Positions 22,994-32,544 of a stretch of 32,709 nt of DNA are shown in pieces; position 1 is the stretch's first letter, and the number at the start of each line of letters is the position of its first letter. The stretch is from assembly GCA_002344975.1 (NCBI GenBank), contig DDUV01000080.1, forward strand, positions 1 through 32,709, read 5' to 3'. Position numbers and translations under genes: made by a program. The notes beneath the pieces are model-generated. The model was given only the letters and a program-made list of their open reading frames with translations. It did no database searches and was not told the origin of the DNA. The stretch is from Saprospiraceae bacterium UBA2329 (lineage in GTDB: Bacteria > Bacteroidota > Bacteroidia > Chitinophagales > Saprospiraceae).

Positions 22994-24964
22994 ATGCGTT
23001 TACTTGCAACTCTTCTGCTTTCCTTCTTTACTTTGGCCCTCTTCGGCCAGCACGATCACCGCAATTGCGGCGCCATGGAACATTTGGCCGAACAATTGCA
23101 AAAAGACCCGGGCATGCTGCAACGCATGGAGGCCATTGAGCGCCATACCGAGCAGTACCAGCGCGGCGATCAGGTGCAATTCCGCGCCGTGATTACCATC
23201 CCCGTAGTGTTCCACATTGTACACAATGGCGATGCGATAGGATCGGGCGAAAACGTTTCAGATGCTGTGGTAATGGCTCAATTGGAGCAACTGAACCAAG
23301 ACTATCGCAAACTCAATTCCGATGCAGGCTTGGTTCCCTCCATTTTTCAGGGGGTACATGCCGATACGGAAATCCAGTTCTGCTTAGCGCAACGCAAGCC
23401 CGACGGCACGGCTACCACCGGCATCAATCGCATCCAGACGACTTCTGCTTCTTGGACGCGCACTCAGATCGAGAGCAACCTCAAGCCCTCCTCCATTTGG
23501 GATCGCAACCAGTATCTCAATGTGTGGTCGGTCGTTTTTGGCGGCGGCGATGCAAGTTTGCTCGGCTATGCACAATTCCCTGGCGGCACGGCCAGCACAG
23601 ACGGCGTAGTAGTGCTGCATTCCTCAATGGGTTCGGTAGCCAGCCCCAATCCCGGCGGCGGTAGCTATGCCCGCGGTCGCACCCTCACCCACGAGGTAGG
23701 CCACTGGCTCAACCTTCGCCACATCTGGGGCGACGCCACCTGCGGCAACGATCAGGTAGCCGATACGCCGGTACACAACACTTCCAACGGCGGTTGCCCC
23801 ACCTATCCGCACTACAGCACCTGCACGGGTACGCCCATCGAAATGACCATGAACTACATGGACTACACTTATGATGCGTGCATGTATATGTTCACGGCAG
23901 GCCAAAAAACCCGCATGCAGGCTGTATTGGCAGCAGGCGGCTCGCGCGCCAGTCTGGCAAGCTCCCTCGGCTGCACGCCTCCTTCCGGCGGTGGTACTTG
24001 TGCAACGCCTTCCGGCCTGAATGCCACCAATATTACCGCCAGCAGCGCTACGCTCAACTGGGGTGCAGTGAGTGGCGCCTCCTCCTACAATGTCCGCGCC
24101 CGCCAGGTGGGTACGACTACCTGGAGTACCGGCACGGCTACCGGCACCTCGGTCAATTTTACCGGTCTGACGGCCTCCACGCAGTATGAATTCCAGGTGC
24201 AGGCAGTATGCGGCAGTACTACGGGCAGCTATTCCGGTTCGGCCAACTTTACCACGCTCAGCAGCGGCGGCGGCGGCGGTTGTACCGAAACCTTCGAACC
24301 CAACAACAGCCGCAGCGGCTCGCTGCCCTTGACGGCGGTGAATACCAATCTCAGTTCGCAGATTTCTACATCTACCGATCAAGACTGGTATCGTTTTGCA
24401 AATACCTCCGCTACGCGCAATATCCGGGTAGATTTGACCACTTTGCCGGCGGATTATGACGTGCAGTTGTATCAAAACAATACACTTCGCGGGACTTCTC
24501 AAAACGACGGGACTACTTCCGAAGTAATCACCTGGAATACCACCACGGTGGCTTCCAACTGGTACGTTCGGGTGTATGGCTACAACGGCGCCTTCAGCAA
24601 TACGCAGTGCTACACGCTGCGCATCAGCCTGAGCAGTTCGTCTTTCCGTACCGACGGCAGCACCGACGGCGAGGTGACGGAAATCGAAATTCCGGTGGAG
24701 GTCATCAATTCTGGTTTTTCCATGTTCCCTAATCCGGCATTGGATCAATTGACCTTGGATGTCAATTTGGAAGCCGACCGCACGGTGAAGGTGTCTGTGG
24801 GCGATATCACCGGCAAAACGCACATCCTGCGCAGCTTCGATCTGTTCAAAGGCAATAGCCGCGCCACGCTCGATGTGAGCCATCTGCCGGCAGGCACTTA
24901 CTTTGTACGCGTTGAAAACGGCGAGGTCATCGGCACTCAGAAGCTGGTGATTATGAGACCGTAA
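22994..24964 (+). CDS. Secreted M43 (pappalysin-like) metalloprotease with T9SS sorting domain
   Basis: This encodes about 656 residues from the ATG at 22994 (MRLLATLLLSFFTLALFGQ), a normal signal peptide; the extension to 22913 lies upstream of the promoter box. The M43 zinc site is HEVGHWLNLRH (233-243), followed by the usual DVADTP-like segment (QVADTPVHN) and the Met-turn MNYMDYTYDACMYMF. A fibronectin type III domain covers about 335-425, and a pre-peptidase C-terminal domain about 430-545 (ETFEPNNS start). A type IX secretion sorting domain runs from about 575 to the end (FPNPALDQLTLDV through PAGTYFVRVENG to KLVIMRP). The protein should be exported through the outer membrane and released or attached to the surface. 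A terminator follows. Confidence 0.95.
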   Translation: MRLLATLLLSFFTLALFGQHDHRNCGAMEHLAEQLQKDPGMLQRMEAIERHTEQYQRGDQVQFRAVITIPVVFHIVHNGDAIGSGENVSDAVVMAQLEQLNQDYRKLNSDAGLVPSIFQGVHADTEIQFCLAQRKPDGTATTGINRIQTTSASWTRTQIESNLKPSSIWDRNQYLNVWSVVFGGGDASLLGYAQFPGGTASTDGVVVLHSSMGSVASPNPGGGSYARGRTLTHEVGHWLNLRHIWGDATCGNDQVADTPVHNTSNGGCPTYPHYSTCTGTPIEMTMNYMDYTYDACMYMFTAGQKTRMQAVLAAGGSRASLASSLGCTPPSGGGTCATPSGLNATNITASSATLNWGAVSGASSYNVRARQVGTTTWSTGTATGTSVNFTGLTASTQYEFQVQAVCGSTTGSYSGSANFTTLSSGGGGGCTETFEPNNSRSGSLPLTAVNTNLSSQISTSTDQDWYRFANTSATRNIRVDLTTLPADYDVQLYQNNTLRGTSQNDGTTSEVITWNTTTVASNWYVRVYGYNGAFSNTQCYTLRISLSSSSFRTDGSTDGEVTEIEIPVEVINSGFSMFPNPALDQLTLDVNLEADRTVKVSVGDITGKTHILRSFDLFKGNSRATLDVSHLPAGTYFVRVENGEVIGTQKLVIMRP

Positions 24965-24987
24965 TAAACAAATATTTCAACATCTCA

Positions 24988-25028
24988 AACGGGCCGTCTC
25001 TGTATGCAGGGGCGGCCTGTTTTGGTTT
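24988..25028 (+). terminator. Terminator after the M43 protease gene
   Basis: A 13-bp stem (24988-25000 with 25009-25021, three G-T pairs) has an 8-base loop and is followed by T-rich sequence (25020-25030). Confidence 0.8.
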
Positions 25029-25067
25029 TTAAAAAAGTGTAATTGTTTAGCGGGGTTCCAAAAGCTG

Positions 25068-25245
25068 TGAGCTACGAGCCGCGAGTTTGCAGCTTGAGGC
25101 TGGCAGCCGTTCCCACCCGCTAACAGCTAGCAGCTTGAGGCTAAAAGCCAACCGCCGTTCCTACCCCGTCCCCCGCCAGCCGCCGCTCCCACCCGCCAAG
25201 AGCTTGCAGCTTGCAGCCAGAAGCTAACAGCCGTTCCCACCTGTT
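25068..25245. repeat. Degenerate repeats rich in AGCTTGCAGC and CCGTTCCCACC
   Basis: About four imperfect units are seen, each made of an AGCTnGCAGCTTGnnGC-like part followed by CCGTTCCnACCC. Clear copies of GCAGCTTGAGGCT lie at 25089-25101 and 25130-25142, and CCGTTCCCACC at 25107-25117 and 25231-25241. The block fills the 220 bases before the end of the DeoR gene. There is no open frame. Confidence 0.7.
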
Positions 25246-25246
25246 C

Positions 25247-25996
25247 CTACATCATCTCCACATCCGCAGCGCGGTAGGCATCTAAAGATGTATGGTCGGG
25301 ATTGAGTTCGGTTACTAAAATGTCCACGTCGGTCAATGGGCAGACTTTGATTTTTTGCACGGAGTTCAATTTGGCCGAAATAGCATGCACCAGCACCTTT
25401 TGAGACGCCCTGATGATGGCTTTTTTGATCGTCACTACTTCCCAATCGGAATCGGTAATGCCGGCATCCGAATCAAGGCCATTGGTACCTATGATGCAAA
25501 GATCGGGGCGCAAATCATGCAAGGTCGTCACCACCTCGCCGCCTACGCTGATGCGGGCCGTTTTGGACAACTGGCCGCCGATGAAAATGACGTCGCTGTT
25601 GGGATGATCCAGCAATTGCATGGCCGTAGAAAGGCTCACGGTGAGAAAAGTGACGCGCAGATCGGGCGGCAGGATGCGGGCGATTTCCAGATTGGTAGAC
25701 CCCCCGCTGATGAGCACCAGCATACCGTCGCGCAGCAGGCTGATGACCTTGCCGGCAATGACGGTTTTTTCCTGATAGGCATAGATGTCGTTTTCACGGT
25801 AGGAATACATCTGGTAGGAGGTGGAGAGCGCGCCTCCCCGCACTTTGATGATTTTCCCGGCATCGGAGAGTTCCTGAAGGTCGCGGCGGATGGTGTCTTC
25901 CGAAACTTCCAACTGAATGCTGAGGTCGGAAAGGAGGACTTTATTATGGATGTTGACTTCCCGCAGGATCAGCGATTGACGTTCTTCTTTGAGCAT
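25247..25996 (-). CDS. DeoR-family transcriptional regulator
   Basis: This encodes about 249 residues from the ATG at 25996 (MLKEERQSLILREVN). The longer frame begins with a TTG at 26020 and lacks family support. The N-terminal helix-turn-helix is LSDLSIQLEVSEDTIRRDLQELSDAGKI. The C-terminal sensor domain has the sugar-phosphate isomerase-like motifs ISGGSTNLEIA and GTNGLDSDAGITDSDWE. Such proteins are usually repressors released by a phosphorylated sugar. It is divergent from susC with 170 bases between, and repeated CTGCAAA half sites lie in that gap, so control of the susCD locus and of itself is likely. Confidence 0.92.
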   Translation of the reverse strand: MLKEERQSLILREVNIHNKVLLSDLSIQLEVSEDTIRRDLQELSDAGKIIKVRGGALSTSYQMYSYRENDIYAYQEKTVIAGKVISLLRDGMLVLISGGSTNLEIARILPPDLRVTFLTVSLSTAMQLLDHPNSDVIFIGGQLSKTARISVGGEVVTTLHDLRPDLCIIGTNGLDSDAGITDSDWEVVTIKKAIIRASQKVLVHAISAKLNSVQKIKVCPLTDVDILVTELNPDHTSLDAYRAADVEMM

Positions 25997-26014
25997 GGCA
26001 AAACCGGCTATTTG

Positions 26015-26104
26015 TTGCAAAAAATAATCCTTTTAGCGCTTTTTAGCTTTGATTCGTTGTAAAACACTGCAAAATACTGCAAAAAAATGAGTTTTTCTTT
26101 GCAG
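26015..26104. promoter_or_regulatory. Candidate DeoR operator: repeated TGCAAAA half sites
   Basis: TTGCAAAA lies at 26015-26022. ACTGCAAAA occurs at 26066-26074 and again at 26076-26084, exactly 10 bp apart. An inverted CTTTGCAG lies at 26097-26104. The last direct copy and the inverted copy form a CTGCAAA-N17-TTTGCAG inverted repeat. The positions suit a regulator acting on both divergent genes. Confidence 0.55.
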
Positions 26105-26166
26105 ATTCGGCGGCTTTCACTAACTATGTATCGAAATTATTATTGTTCACTTAAACGAACGACTGT

Positions 26167-29100
26167 ATGATGCTCATGTACTTCAAGCGGAGGCTGCTTC
26201 CGGCAACTTTATTGCTGGCGCTACCGCTCTTAGCTCTGGCTCAAAAAGCCAATTTCAACCTCAAAGGTACGATAACCGATCCAACCGGCGAACCGCTGAT
26301 CGGCGTTACCGTACTTTTGACCGAACCGCGCATCGGCACGATCACTGATGTGCGCGGATACTACGAATTGAGCGGCGCGGTGTCGGAAGGCACTTATACG
26401 CTTCAGGTGAGCTATGTGGGATATGCTACCTACACCGAAAAAATAACGGTGGGCGCGTCTTCCGCAGCCACGATGAAAGACATTACACTGAAAACGGACA
26501 TCCTCGACCTGGACCAGGTGATTGTGACCGGCGCGTCGCCTACGGCTACCCGCAAGCAGTTGGGCAACAACATCAGCGTGGTGGACAATCGCAGCATCGG
26601 CAATGCCGGCACCACCAACACGCTGGCAGCCCTCAGCGGCAAAGTGATGGGCGCACAGATCAGCCAAAACGACGGCAACCCGGCAGGTGGCATTTCGGTG
26701 CGTTTGCGCGGCCCCAGCTCCATCAACGGCTCCTCCGACCCGCTCTACATCATTGACGGTGTTATTGTGGACAACAGCTCCACCAACGTCATCAACCTGA
26801 GCGCGGACGCCATGACGACCGGCCTTCGCGCGGGCCAAAACCGCTTGGTGGACATCAACCCCGCCGACATCGAGCGCATCGAGGTTATCAACGGAGCTTC
26901 CGCTGCGGCGCAATATGGTTCGCGCGCTGCCAACGGCGTGGTGCAAATCTTCACCAAACGCGGCAAAAGCGGCAAACCCAGCATCGAGTTCAGCACGGCC
27001 ATGAGTATGAGCCAACTACGCAAGAAGGTATTCATGACGCAGCACAATCAGCGCTTCGGCGTAAAAGGCAACGACCGTCTTGAACTGGCACAGGACCGCC
27101 TCACTACGCTTTTGCACCTGGGGCCGGCAGAAGCCACGCTCGTCAGCCAGGGAGTCAACTTTACCAAAGTGGGTCCGGTCAACCGCCTGCTCATCACCGA
27201 CAAATACAATGTGCAGCGCTACGACATGCAGGACGAGGTGTTTACCAATGCTTTCGGTACAGAGAACTACCTCTCCATCAACGGAGGCAACGACAAGACG
27301 CAGTACTTCGCCTCCTTCGGCTACACCAACAACGACGGTATCATCCAAAATACCAACTTTACGAAATACACCGGCCGCCTGCGCCTCAACCAGACGCTGG
27401 CAGACTGGGCCACGCTTTCCGCAGGCTTGTCCTACAATTACAGCCTCAGCCGCGACTTGCCCAACGGCAACAATTTCTTCAGTCCCATCAGTACCATGTT
27501 CATCATTGACAACGTGTGGGACATCACCGAGCGCGACGCGGCCGGCAACCTCAGACAGGTGGAACAAGTGCGTGTGAATCCGCTCACTGTTATCGAAACT
27601 TTCGACATCACGCAGCGTACCAACCGCAGCATCGGCGACGTGCAACTCAATCTGTATCCAGCTAAAGGCTTGACGGTCAATGCTATTTTGGGTTACGACA
27701 CCTATTCTTTGGTGGGAAATGAGTACCACCCGCGCATCCCGTATGCCAACGTAGCCGCCACTTTCTTTCCCGATGGCTATGTGGCCAATGCTACCAGCAA
27801 CGTGACCCTGCTCAACCACGACCTCACCGTCAACTATGTGAAAGAGCTGGGCGAAACCCTGACTTCGACCACCACTGCGGGTTATCAGATCCAGAATGAC
27901 CGCAACCACTACACTGCTCAGGAAGGCCGCGATCTGGCGCCGTTTGTGCGTACCGTTTCGGCAGCAGCCAACTTGTTTACCGCACCTGTGCAGAGCATCG
28001 CTCAGCGCAGCGTGTGGGGTTACTTCCTGCAACAGACATTCGGCTACAAAGAGCAGGTATTCCTTACCCTGGCTGGTCGCGTGGACGGCTCCTCTGCTTT
28101 CTCGCCCAACAACCAAGCCAATTTCTACCCGAAGGTCAGCGGTTCCTGGGTATTGTCCGATTACTGGAAAGACAGCAACCTGTCTTCTATCCTGAGTTCC
28201 GTCAAACTGCGCGCCAGCTATGGCCAGGCGGGCAACCTCACCGGCATCGGCCCTTACGACCGCTACAACAACTATGTGACGGCTCAGCTCGGAGGTCTCA
28301 CTGCCGTGACTCCTTCTACCGTTTTGGCCAACCCTGATGTGAAGCCGGAACGCATGACGGAAATCGAATTCGGCGCCGACCTCGCTTTGTTCAAAAACCG
28401 CATTGGTCTGAACGTGACGGTTTATAACCAAGACATTCAAGACCTGCTCCTCACCCGCCCGCTGCCGCCTACTGCCGGTGGTAATTTCATCGTAACCAAT
28501 GAAGGTTCGATGACTAACAAAGGCGTGGAATTGTTGCTGCAAACAACGCCCGTGGCTACCAGCAAGCTGCGCTGGAACCTTGGCCTGATGTGGTCGAGCA
28601 ACCGCAACCAGGTGGACGGCATCAGCGGCGCGCTCTTCCTGCGTGGCAGCGACGGCGCTCAGGCAGCCATCAACGGACAGCCCTACGGCGTGTTCTACGG
28701 CCGCTATTATGCCCGCGACGCAGCCGGCAATCTTCTGCTCACCTCGCAGGGATTGGCTCAGCCGGAGCGCGGCGTACAAACGACTCTTCTGGAGGGTACA
28801 CCCAGCCGGGCCGCCGACGGCCAGCCGGTAGCTTCCGCAGCCCAGCTTCGCAAAATCATCGGCGACCCCAATCCCGACTGGTTCGGCGCCGTCACGTCTG
28901 ATCTCACCATGGGCAAACTCTCCTTCCGCGTGCAATTCGACGCCGTGTGGGGCTTTGATGTGTATAACTGGAACCGCATCACTCAGAACAACGTGGGCCA
29001 GGGCGAACTGGCAGAAATGGAAATCAAAGGCGAAGTGGCTCGCGGCTATGTGGCATCCATCGCAGGCGGCGTTACGGGCGAGCGCATTCAGGAAGAGCAT

Positions 29101-29346
29101 GTAGAAGACGGCTCTTTCGTGAAACTGCGCGAACTGGCGCTCAGCTACGATTTGGGCAAAGTAGGCAAAGTGTTTAATAATGTGAATGTGAGCCTCATCG
29201 GTCGCAACCTGATCTCTTTTGACAAGTATCAGGGCTACGACCCGGAAACCAACTCGGCCGGCCAAACCGACCGCGTGCGCGGCGACGACTTCGGCAACGT
29301 GCCCATTCCGCGTATGATGCAACTCCGCATTGGCGCTCGCTTCTGA
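26167..29346 (+). CDS. susC-like: SusC/RagA-family TonB-linked outer-membrane protein
   Basis: This 1059-residue outer-membrane transporter has a signal peptide ending ALAQ near residue 26. A carboxypeptidase-regulatory-like domain (NLKGTITDPTGEPLIGVTV to YVGYATYTEKI, about 30-105) follows, then the plug domain with the SusC signature YIIDGVIVDN. The rest is a large barrel ending RIGARF. There is no extra N-terminal STN signalling domain. SusC proteins import glycans, peptides or other polymers with their SusD lid, using TonB energy. susD follows 38 bases later. The substrate is not evident. Confidence 0.96.
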   Translation: MMLMYFKRRLLPATLLLALPLLALAQKANFNLKGTITDPTGEPLIGVTVLLTEPRIGTITDVRGYYELSGAVSEGTYTLQVSYVGYATYTEKITVGASSAATMKDITLKTDILDLDQVIVTGASPTATRKQLGNNISVVDNRSIGNAGTTNTLAALSGKVMGAQISQNDGNPAGGISVRLRGPSSINGSSDPLYIIDGVIVDNSSTNVINLSADAMTTGLRAGQNRLVDINPADIERIEVINGASAAAQYGSRAANGVVQIFTKRGKSGKPSIEFSTAMSMSQLRKKVFMTQHNQRFGVKGNDRLELAQDRLTTLLHLGPAEATLVSQGVNFTKVGPVNRLLITDKYNVQRYDMQDEVFTNAFGTENYLSINGGNDKTQYFASFGYTNNDGIIQNTNFTKYTGRLRLNQTLADWATLSAGLSYNYSLSRDLPNGNNFFSPISTMFIIDNVWDITERDAAGNLRQVEQVRVNPLTVIETFDITQRTNRSIGDVQLNLYPAKGLTVNAILGYDTYSLVGNEYHPRIPYANVAATFFPDGYVANATSNVTLLNHDLTVNYVKELGETLTSTTTAGYQIQNDRNHYTAQEGRDLAPFVRTVSAAANLFTAPVQSIAQRSVWGYFLQQTFGYKEQVFLTLAGRVDGSSAFSPNNQANFYPKVSGSWVLSDYWKDSNLSSILSSVKLRASYGQAGNLTGIGPYDRYNNYVTAQLGGLTAVTPSTVLANPDVKPERMTEIEFGADLALFKNRIGLNVTVYNQDIQDLLLTRPLPPTAGGNFIVTNEGSMTNKGVELLLQTTPVATSKLRWNLGLMWSSNRNQVDGISGALFLRGSDGAQAAINGQPYGVFYGRYYARDAAGNLLLTSQGLAQPERGVQTTLLEGTPSRAADGQPVASAAQLRKIIGDPNPDWFGAVTSDLTMGKLSFRVQFDAVWGFDVYNWNRITQNNVGQGELAEMEIKGEVARGYVASIAGGVTGERIQEEHVEDGSFVKLRELALSYDLGKVGKVFNNVNVSLIGRNLISFDKYQGYDPETNSAGQTDRVRGDDFGNVPIPRMMQLRIGARF

Positions 29347-29384
29347 TTTTTTCAACCAAATTTTGGTCATCAAAAAATACAACC

Positions 29385-30695
29385 ATGAAAATCAAACAAT
29401 ATATCGTTCTACTCGCTCTGCCGATGCTCTTGGCGGTCGGCGCCTGCGAGCGGGAATACGTCAATCCCAATGCTGCTACCAGTGCCGATGTGCTGACCAG
29501 TGTGGACGGATTGCTGGGTATGGTGGTGGGCCTCAAGCGCTCGTATTCGGTGGGCGCTACCGGCGCGCTTTACAATATGGTCTCGGCCAATGGCCTGACG
29601 ACCAAAGAACTGTATGTTATCAATACCGGCAACGGCGAGTTGGCTGCATTGGAAGCAGGCGGCGGTACGGTGGGCAATTCCAATGCTTTTTTGGGCAATA
29701 TCTGGGCCAGTTGCAACATCGTAAGCGCCAACGGTCAATTGCTTATTGACAATGCAGGCAACATCAGCGACCCGACTACTTCTACTGCGGTGAAAGTGTA
29801 TGGCCATTTTTTCAAAGCCTTGGCTATTGGTACCATGGCGCAGTTTTGGGAACAAGTACCCACACAAACCAGCTCTGCCGAGGATTTTCTCAACGGCAAG
29901 TATGCTGCGTTCAAGCCGCGCGCTCAGGCGCTTCAGGATGCCATTGCACTCCTCGAAGCCGGCGCTTCTGCCATTGCCGCTACTCCGCCATCGGCATATT
30001 TCAACAGCAAAGTAGGCACCGACATCAACATCGGCGATGCCTGCAATGCCCTCCTCGCCCGCTACTACAACATGTTGGGCCAGCACGACCAGGCCATCGC
30101 TGCCGCCGATAAGGTGAACCTGACGCGCAAGTCTATATTCAAATTCGACGCGCTCAATCAGAATCCGGTATATCGCACGGCCTTGGTGAACAACAACACG
30201 TATGACGGCCTGAACAACTTCGGTCTCAGCGGCGCTCTGGCCCCGACAACTGGAGACGGACGCATCGCCTTCTACCTCGGCGCCAATCCGCCGACAGGCG
30301 TAAAAGTGCAGGGCTTCTTCACCGGCGATACGAAGGAAATTCCCGTGTTTTTGCCCGGCGAAATCCTGCTCATCAAAGCAGAGGCGTTGGCCCGCAAAAA
30401 CAACATAGCCGGCGCCATCACCGAGTTAGATAAGGTGCTGACCAAAAACAACGACATCTTCGGCGTCAATGCCAACCTGCCGGCATACAGCGGCGAACAA
30501 ACGCAGACTGCCGTATTGCAGGAGATTTATCGCAACCGCTGTATCGAGATGTACATGTCAGGCCAGAAGCTGGAAGACAGCCGCCGCTTTGGTCGCCCTG
30601 CGCCTCCTTCCGGTGAGCGCAACCGCAACTTCTATCCGTATCCGCTGCGCGAACGGGACAACAATCCCAATACGCCGGCCGACCCGACGATTTGA
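29385..30695 (+). CDS. susD-like: SusD/RagB-family substrate-binding lipoprotein
   Basis: This 436-residue protein has a lipobox AVGAC (Cys21) and should sit on the outer-membrane surface as the lid of the SusC channel. TPR-like helical segments appear around residues 130-240 (KVYGHFFKALAIGTMAQFWEQVP, GDACNALLARYYNMLGQHDQAIAAAD). The conserved C-terminal RNRCIEMYMSGQKLEDSRRFGRP is typical of the family. It is somewhat shorter than the common 500-600 residues. The last residues run PYPLRERDNNPNTPADPTI. Confidence 0.94.
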   Translation: MKIKQYIVLLALPMLLAVGACEREYVNPNAATSADVLTSVDGLLGMVVGLKRSYSVGATGALYNMVSANGLTTKELYVINTGNGELAALEAGGGTVGNSNAFLGNIWASCNIVSANGQLLIDNAGNISDPTTSTAVKVYGHFFKALAIGTMAQFWEQVPTQTSSAEDFLNGKYAAFKPRAQALQDAIALLEAGASAIAATPPSAYFNSKVGTDINIGDACNALLARYYNMLGQHDQAIAAADKVNLTRKSIFKFDALNQNPVYRTALVNNNTYDGLNNFGLSGALAPTTGDGRIAFYLGANPPTGVKVQGFFTGDTKEIPVFLPGEILLIKAEALARKNNIAGAITELDKVLTKNNDIFGVNANLPAYSGEQTQTAVLQEIYRNRCIEMYMSGQKLEDSRRFGRPAPPSGERNRNFYPYPLRERDNNPNTPADPTI

Positions 30696-30727
30696 TCCTG
30701 AGTTCATTATTAGAGCATTTTAATAGG

Positions 30728-30760
30728 GCCTCTCCGGTGTTTCCGGGGAGGCTTTTTTTT
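30728..30760 (+). terminator. Intrinsic terminator after susD
   Basis: A 10-bp stem (30728-30737 with 30743-30752, one G-T pair) is followed by eight T residues (30753-30760). It separates susCD from the esterase gene, which has its own promoter-like box. Confidence 0.92.
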
Positions 30761-30768
30761 AAAATTAT

Positions 30769-30776
30769 TATTTTTG
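30769..30776 (+). promoter_or_regulatory. Candidate -7 box for the esterase gene
   Basis: TATTTTTG matches TAnnTTTG, 32 bases before the ATG at 30808 and directly after the susD terminator. No -33 TTG is seen at the usual distance. Confidence 0.45.
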
Positions 30777-30807
30777 TTGACTTCTTTTCATTTTCAACAC
30801 ATCCACA

Positions 30808-32544
30808 ATGATGACCAAGTACCTCCCTTCCCTGCTTGCACTGCTGACGGCCCTGAGCGCTCTGCAATGCCGCCGCACCGAGTCCTCCGGCGATGCTGCG
30901 CCTTATTTTTCCGTCACGTTTTCCGGCGATTCGGCGATGGATGGGCGGCTCCTCCTGCTCATTTCTACCGACGATTCGGCAGAACCGCGCTTTCAGATTT
31001 CCGACGGGCCGGGCACACAGCAGGTCTTTGGTTTGGATGTAAATGACTGGCAGCCAGGCTCGGAGGCTGTTTTTACTAAAGAGGATTTCGGCTATCCGGT
31101 GCAGAGTCTGAGCGAATTGCCCGCCGGCGAGTATTTCGTACAGGTACTCTTACAAAAGTACGAAACCTTCCGTCGCGCCGACGGCCATGTCGTACAACTG
31201 CCCATGGACCAGGGCGAAGGGCGGCAGTGGAACCGTGCCCCCGGCAACCCCTACAGCAAGCCCCGCAAAGTGCATTTCGATCCTGCAAAAGCCGGCAATA
31301 TCTCAATTGAATTAGATCAGATCATCCCGCCCATAGAGCCGCCAAAAGACACCGAGTACGTCAAGCACATCCGCATCCGCAGCAAAATGCTCTCCGAATT
31401 CTGGGGCCGCGATATGTACCTCGGCGCGCATGTCCTGCTGCCGCAGGGCTGGGCCGAACACCCCGATGTGAAATACCCATTAGCCATTTTTCACGGGCAT
31501 TTCAACTACGACCTCGGAGGCTGGCGCACCACGCCACCCGATACCACGCAGCCCTGCGAGTACAATGAGCGATTCCAGGTGGACTGCTACAATCGCCTTG
31601 TGCAGCAGGAGGCTTATGATTTTTATAAGATGTGGACCGGCCCGAACTTTCCCCGCGTCATCGTGATAGACATACAGCACGCCAATCCTTACTACGACGA
31701 TTCCTACGCCGTCAATTCTGCCAATCTGGGGCCTTACGGCGATGCCATCACTTACGAACTGATACCCTACATCGAGCAGCAATTCCGAGGCATCGACCAA
31801 GGCTGGGCGCGATTTTTATATGGCGGCTCCACCGGCGGTTGGGAAGCGCTGGCGGCACAGGTTTTTTATCCTGCCGAGTACAACGGTTGCTACGCGGCCT
31901 GCCCCGACCCCATTGATTTCAGGGCTTATACGGTGGTCAATATTTACGAAGACGAAAACGCCTACTACACCGAGGGGCCGTTCCGAAAGACGTTGCGGCC
32001 GGGAACACGCAATGCGCTGGGGCATATCTCAGCCACCTTGCGGGATGCAAACTACAAAGAGTTGGCCCTGGGTACGCGCAGCCGTTCGGGCGATCAATGG
32101 GACATTTGGGAGGCGGTGTATTCGCCCACAGGCAAGGACGGCTACCCCCAGCCGATATGGGATAAACGGAGCGGCGTGATTGACAAAAAAGTGGCCGCTC
32201 ACTGGCGCGAAAACTACGATCTGGCGTATATTTTGAAGCGCGACTGGCCCAAAAACGGCGTCGACTGGCGGGGTAAAATCCACCTGTATTGCGGCGATAT
32301 GGACAATTACTACCTCAACAATGCGGTGTATCTGACCGAAGAAATTTTAGAAAAAGTGTCCAACCCGCCCTACGACGGCGAGGTGGACTACGGCGACCGC
32401 GCGGAGCATTGCTGGAACGGAGACCACACGCAACCCAACTACATTTCGCGGCTGCGCTATCACCGCATGTTCATTCCCAAATGGACGGAGGAAGTGCAAA
32501 AACGCGCACCCAAAGGAGCTGATTTGAGGGGATGGAGGTATTAA
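30808..32544 (+). CDS. Lipoprotein alpha/beta-hydrolase (putative esterase)
   Basis: This 578-residue protein has a lipobox ALQC (Cys21). Residues about 30-190 form a beta-rich N-terminal region without a recognised domain. From about 190 there is an esterase-type alpha/beta-hydrolase: the strand PLAIFHGHFN, the nucleophile elbow YGGSTGGWEAL with Ser341 as nucleophile, a candidate acid in YCGDMDNYY (Asp497 or Asp499) and candidate catalytic His534 or His540 (EHCWNGDHTQ). The broad family includes feruloyl and other ester-cleaving enzymes. It follows susCD on the same strand and could release ester groups from the polymer that SusCD takes up, but no glycoside hydrolase is present here. The exact substrate is unknown. 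Confidence 0.85.
   Translation: MMTKYLPSLLALLTALSALQCRRTESSGDAAPYFSVTFSGDSAMDGRLLLLISTDDSAEPRFQISDGPGTQQVFGLDVNDWQPGSEAVFTKEDFGYPVQSLSELPAGEYFVQVLLQKYETFRRADGHVVQLPMDQGEGRQWNRAPGNPYSKPRKVHFDPAKAGNISIELDQIIPPIEPPKDTEYVKHIRIRSKMLSEFWGRDMYLGAHVLLPQGWAEHPDVKYPLAIFHGHFNYDLGGWRTTPPDTTQPCEYNERFQVDCYNRLVQQEAYDFYKMWTGPNFPRVIVIDIQHANPYYDDSYAVNSANLGPYGDAITYELIPYIEQQFRGIDQGWARFLYGGSTGGWEALAAQVFYPAEYNGCYAACPDPIDFRAYTVVNIYEDENAYYTEGPFRKTLRPGTRNALGHISATLRDANYKELALGTRSRSGDQWDIWEAVYSPTGKDGYPQPIWDKRSGVIDKKVAAHWRENYDLAYILKRDWPKNGVDWRGKIHLYCGDMDNYYLNNAVYLTEEILEKVSNPPYDGEVDYGDRAEHCWNGDHTQPNYISRLRYHRMFIPKWTEEVQKRAPKGADLRGWRY

Noticed and set aside
27016..29382. 788-codon minus-strand open frame opposite susC
   Set aside because: It is antisense to an unmistakable SusC protein, rich in His, Val and Arg, and without recognisable domains.
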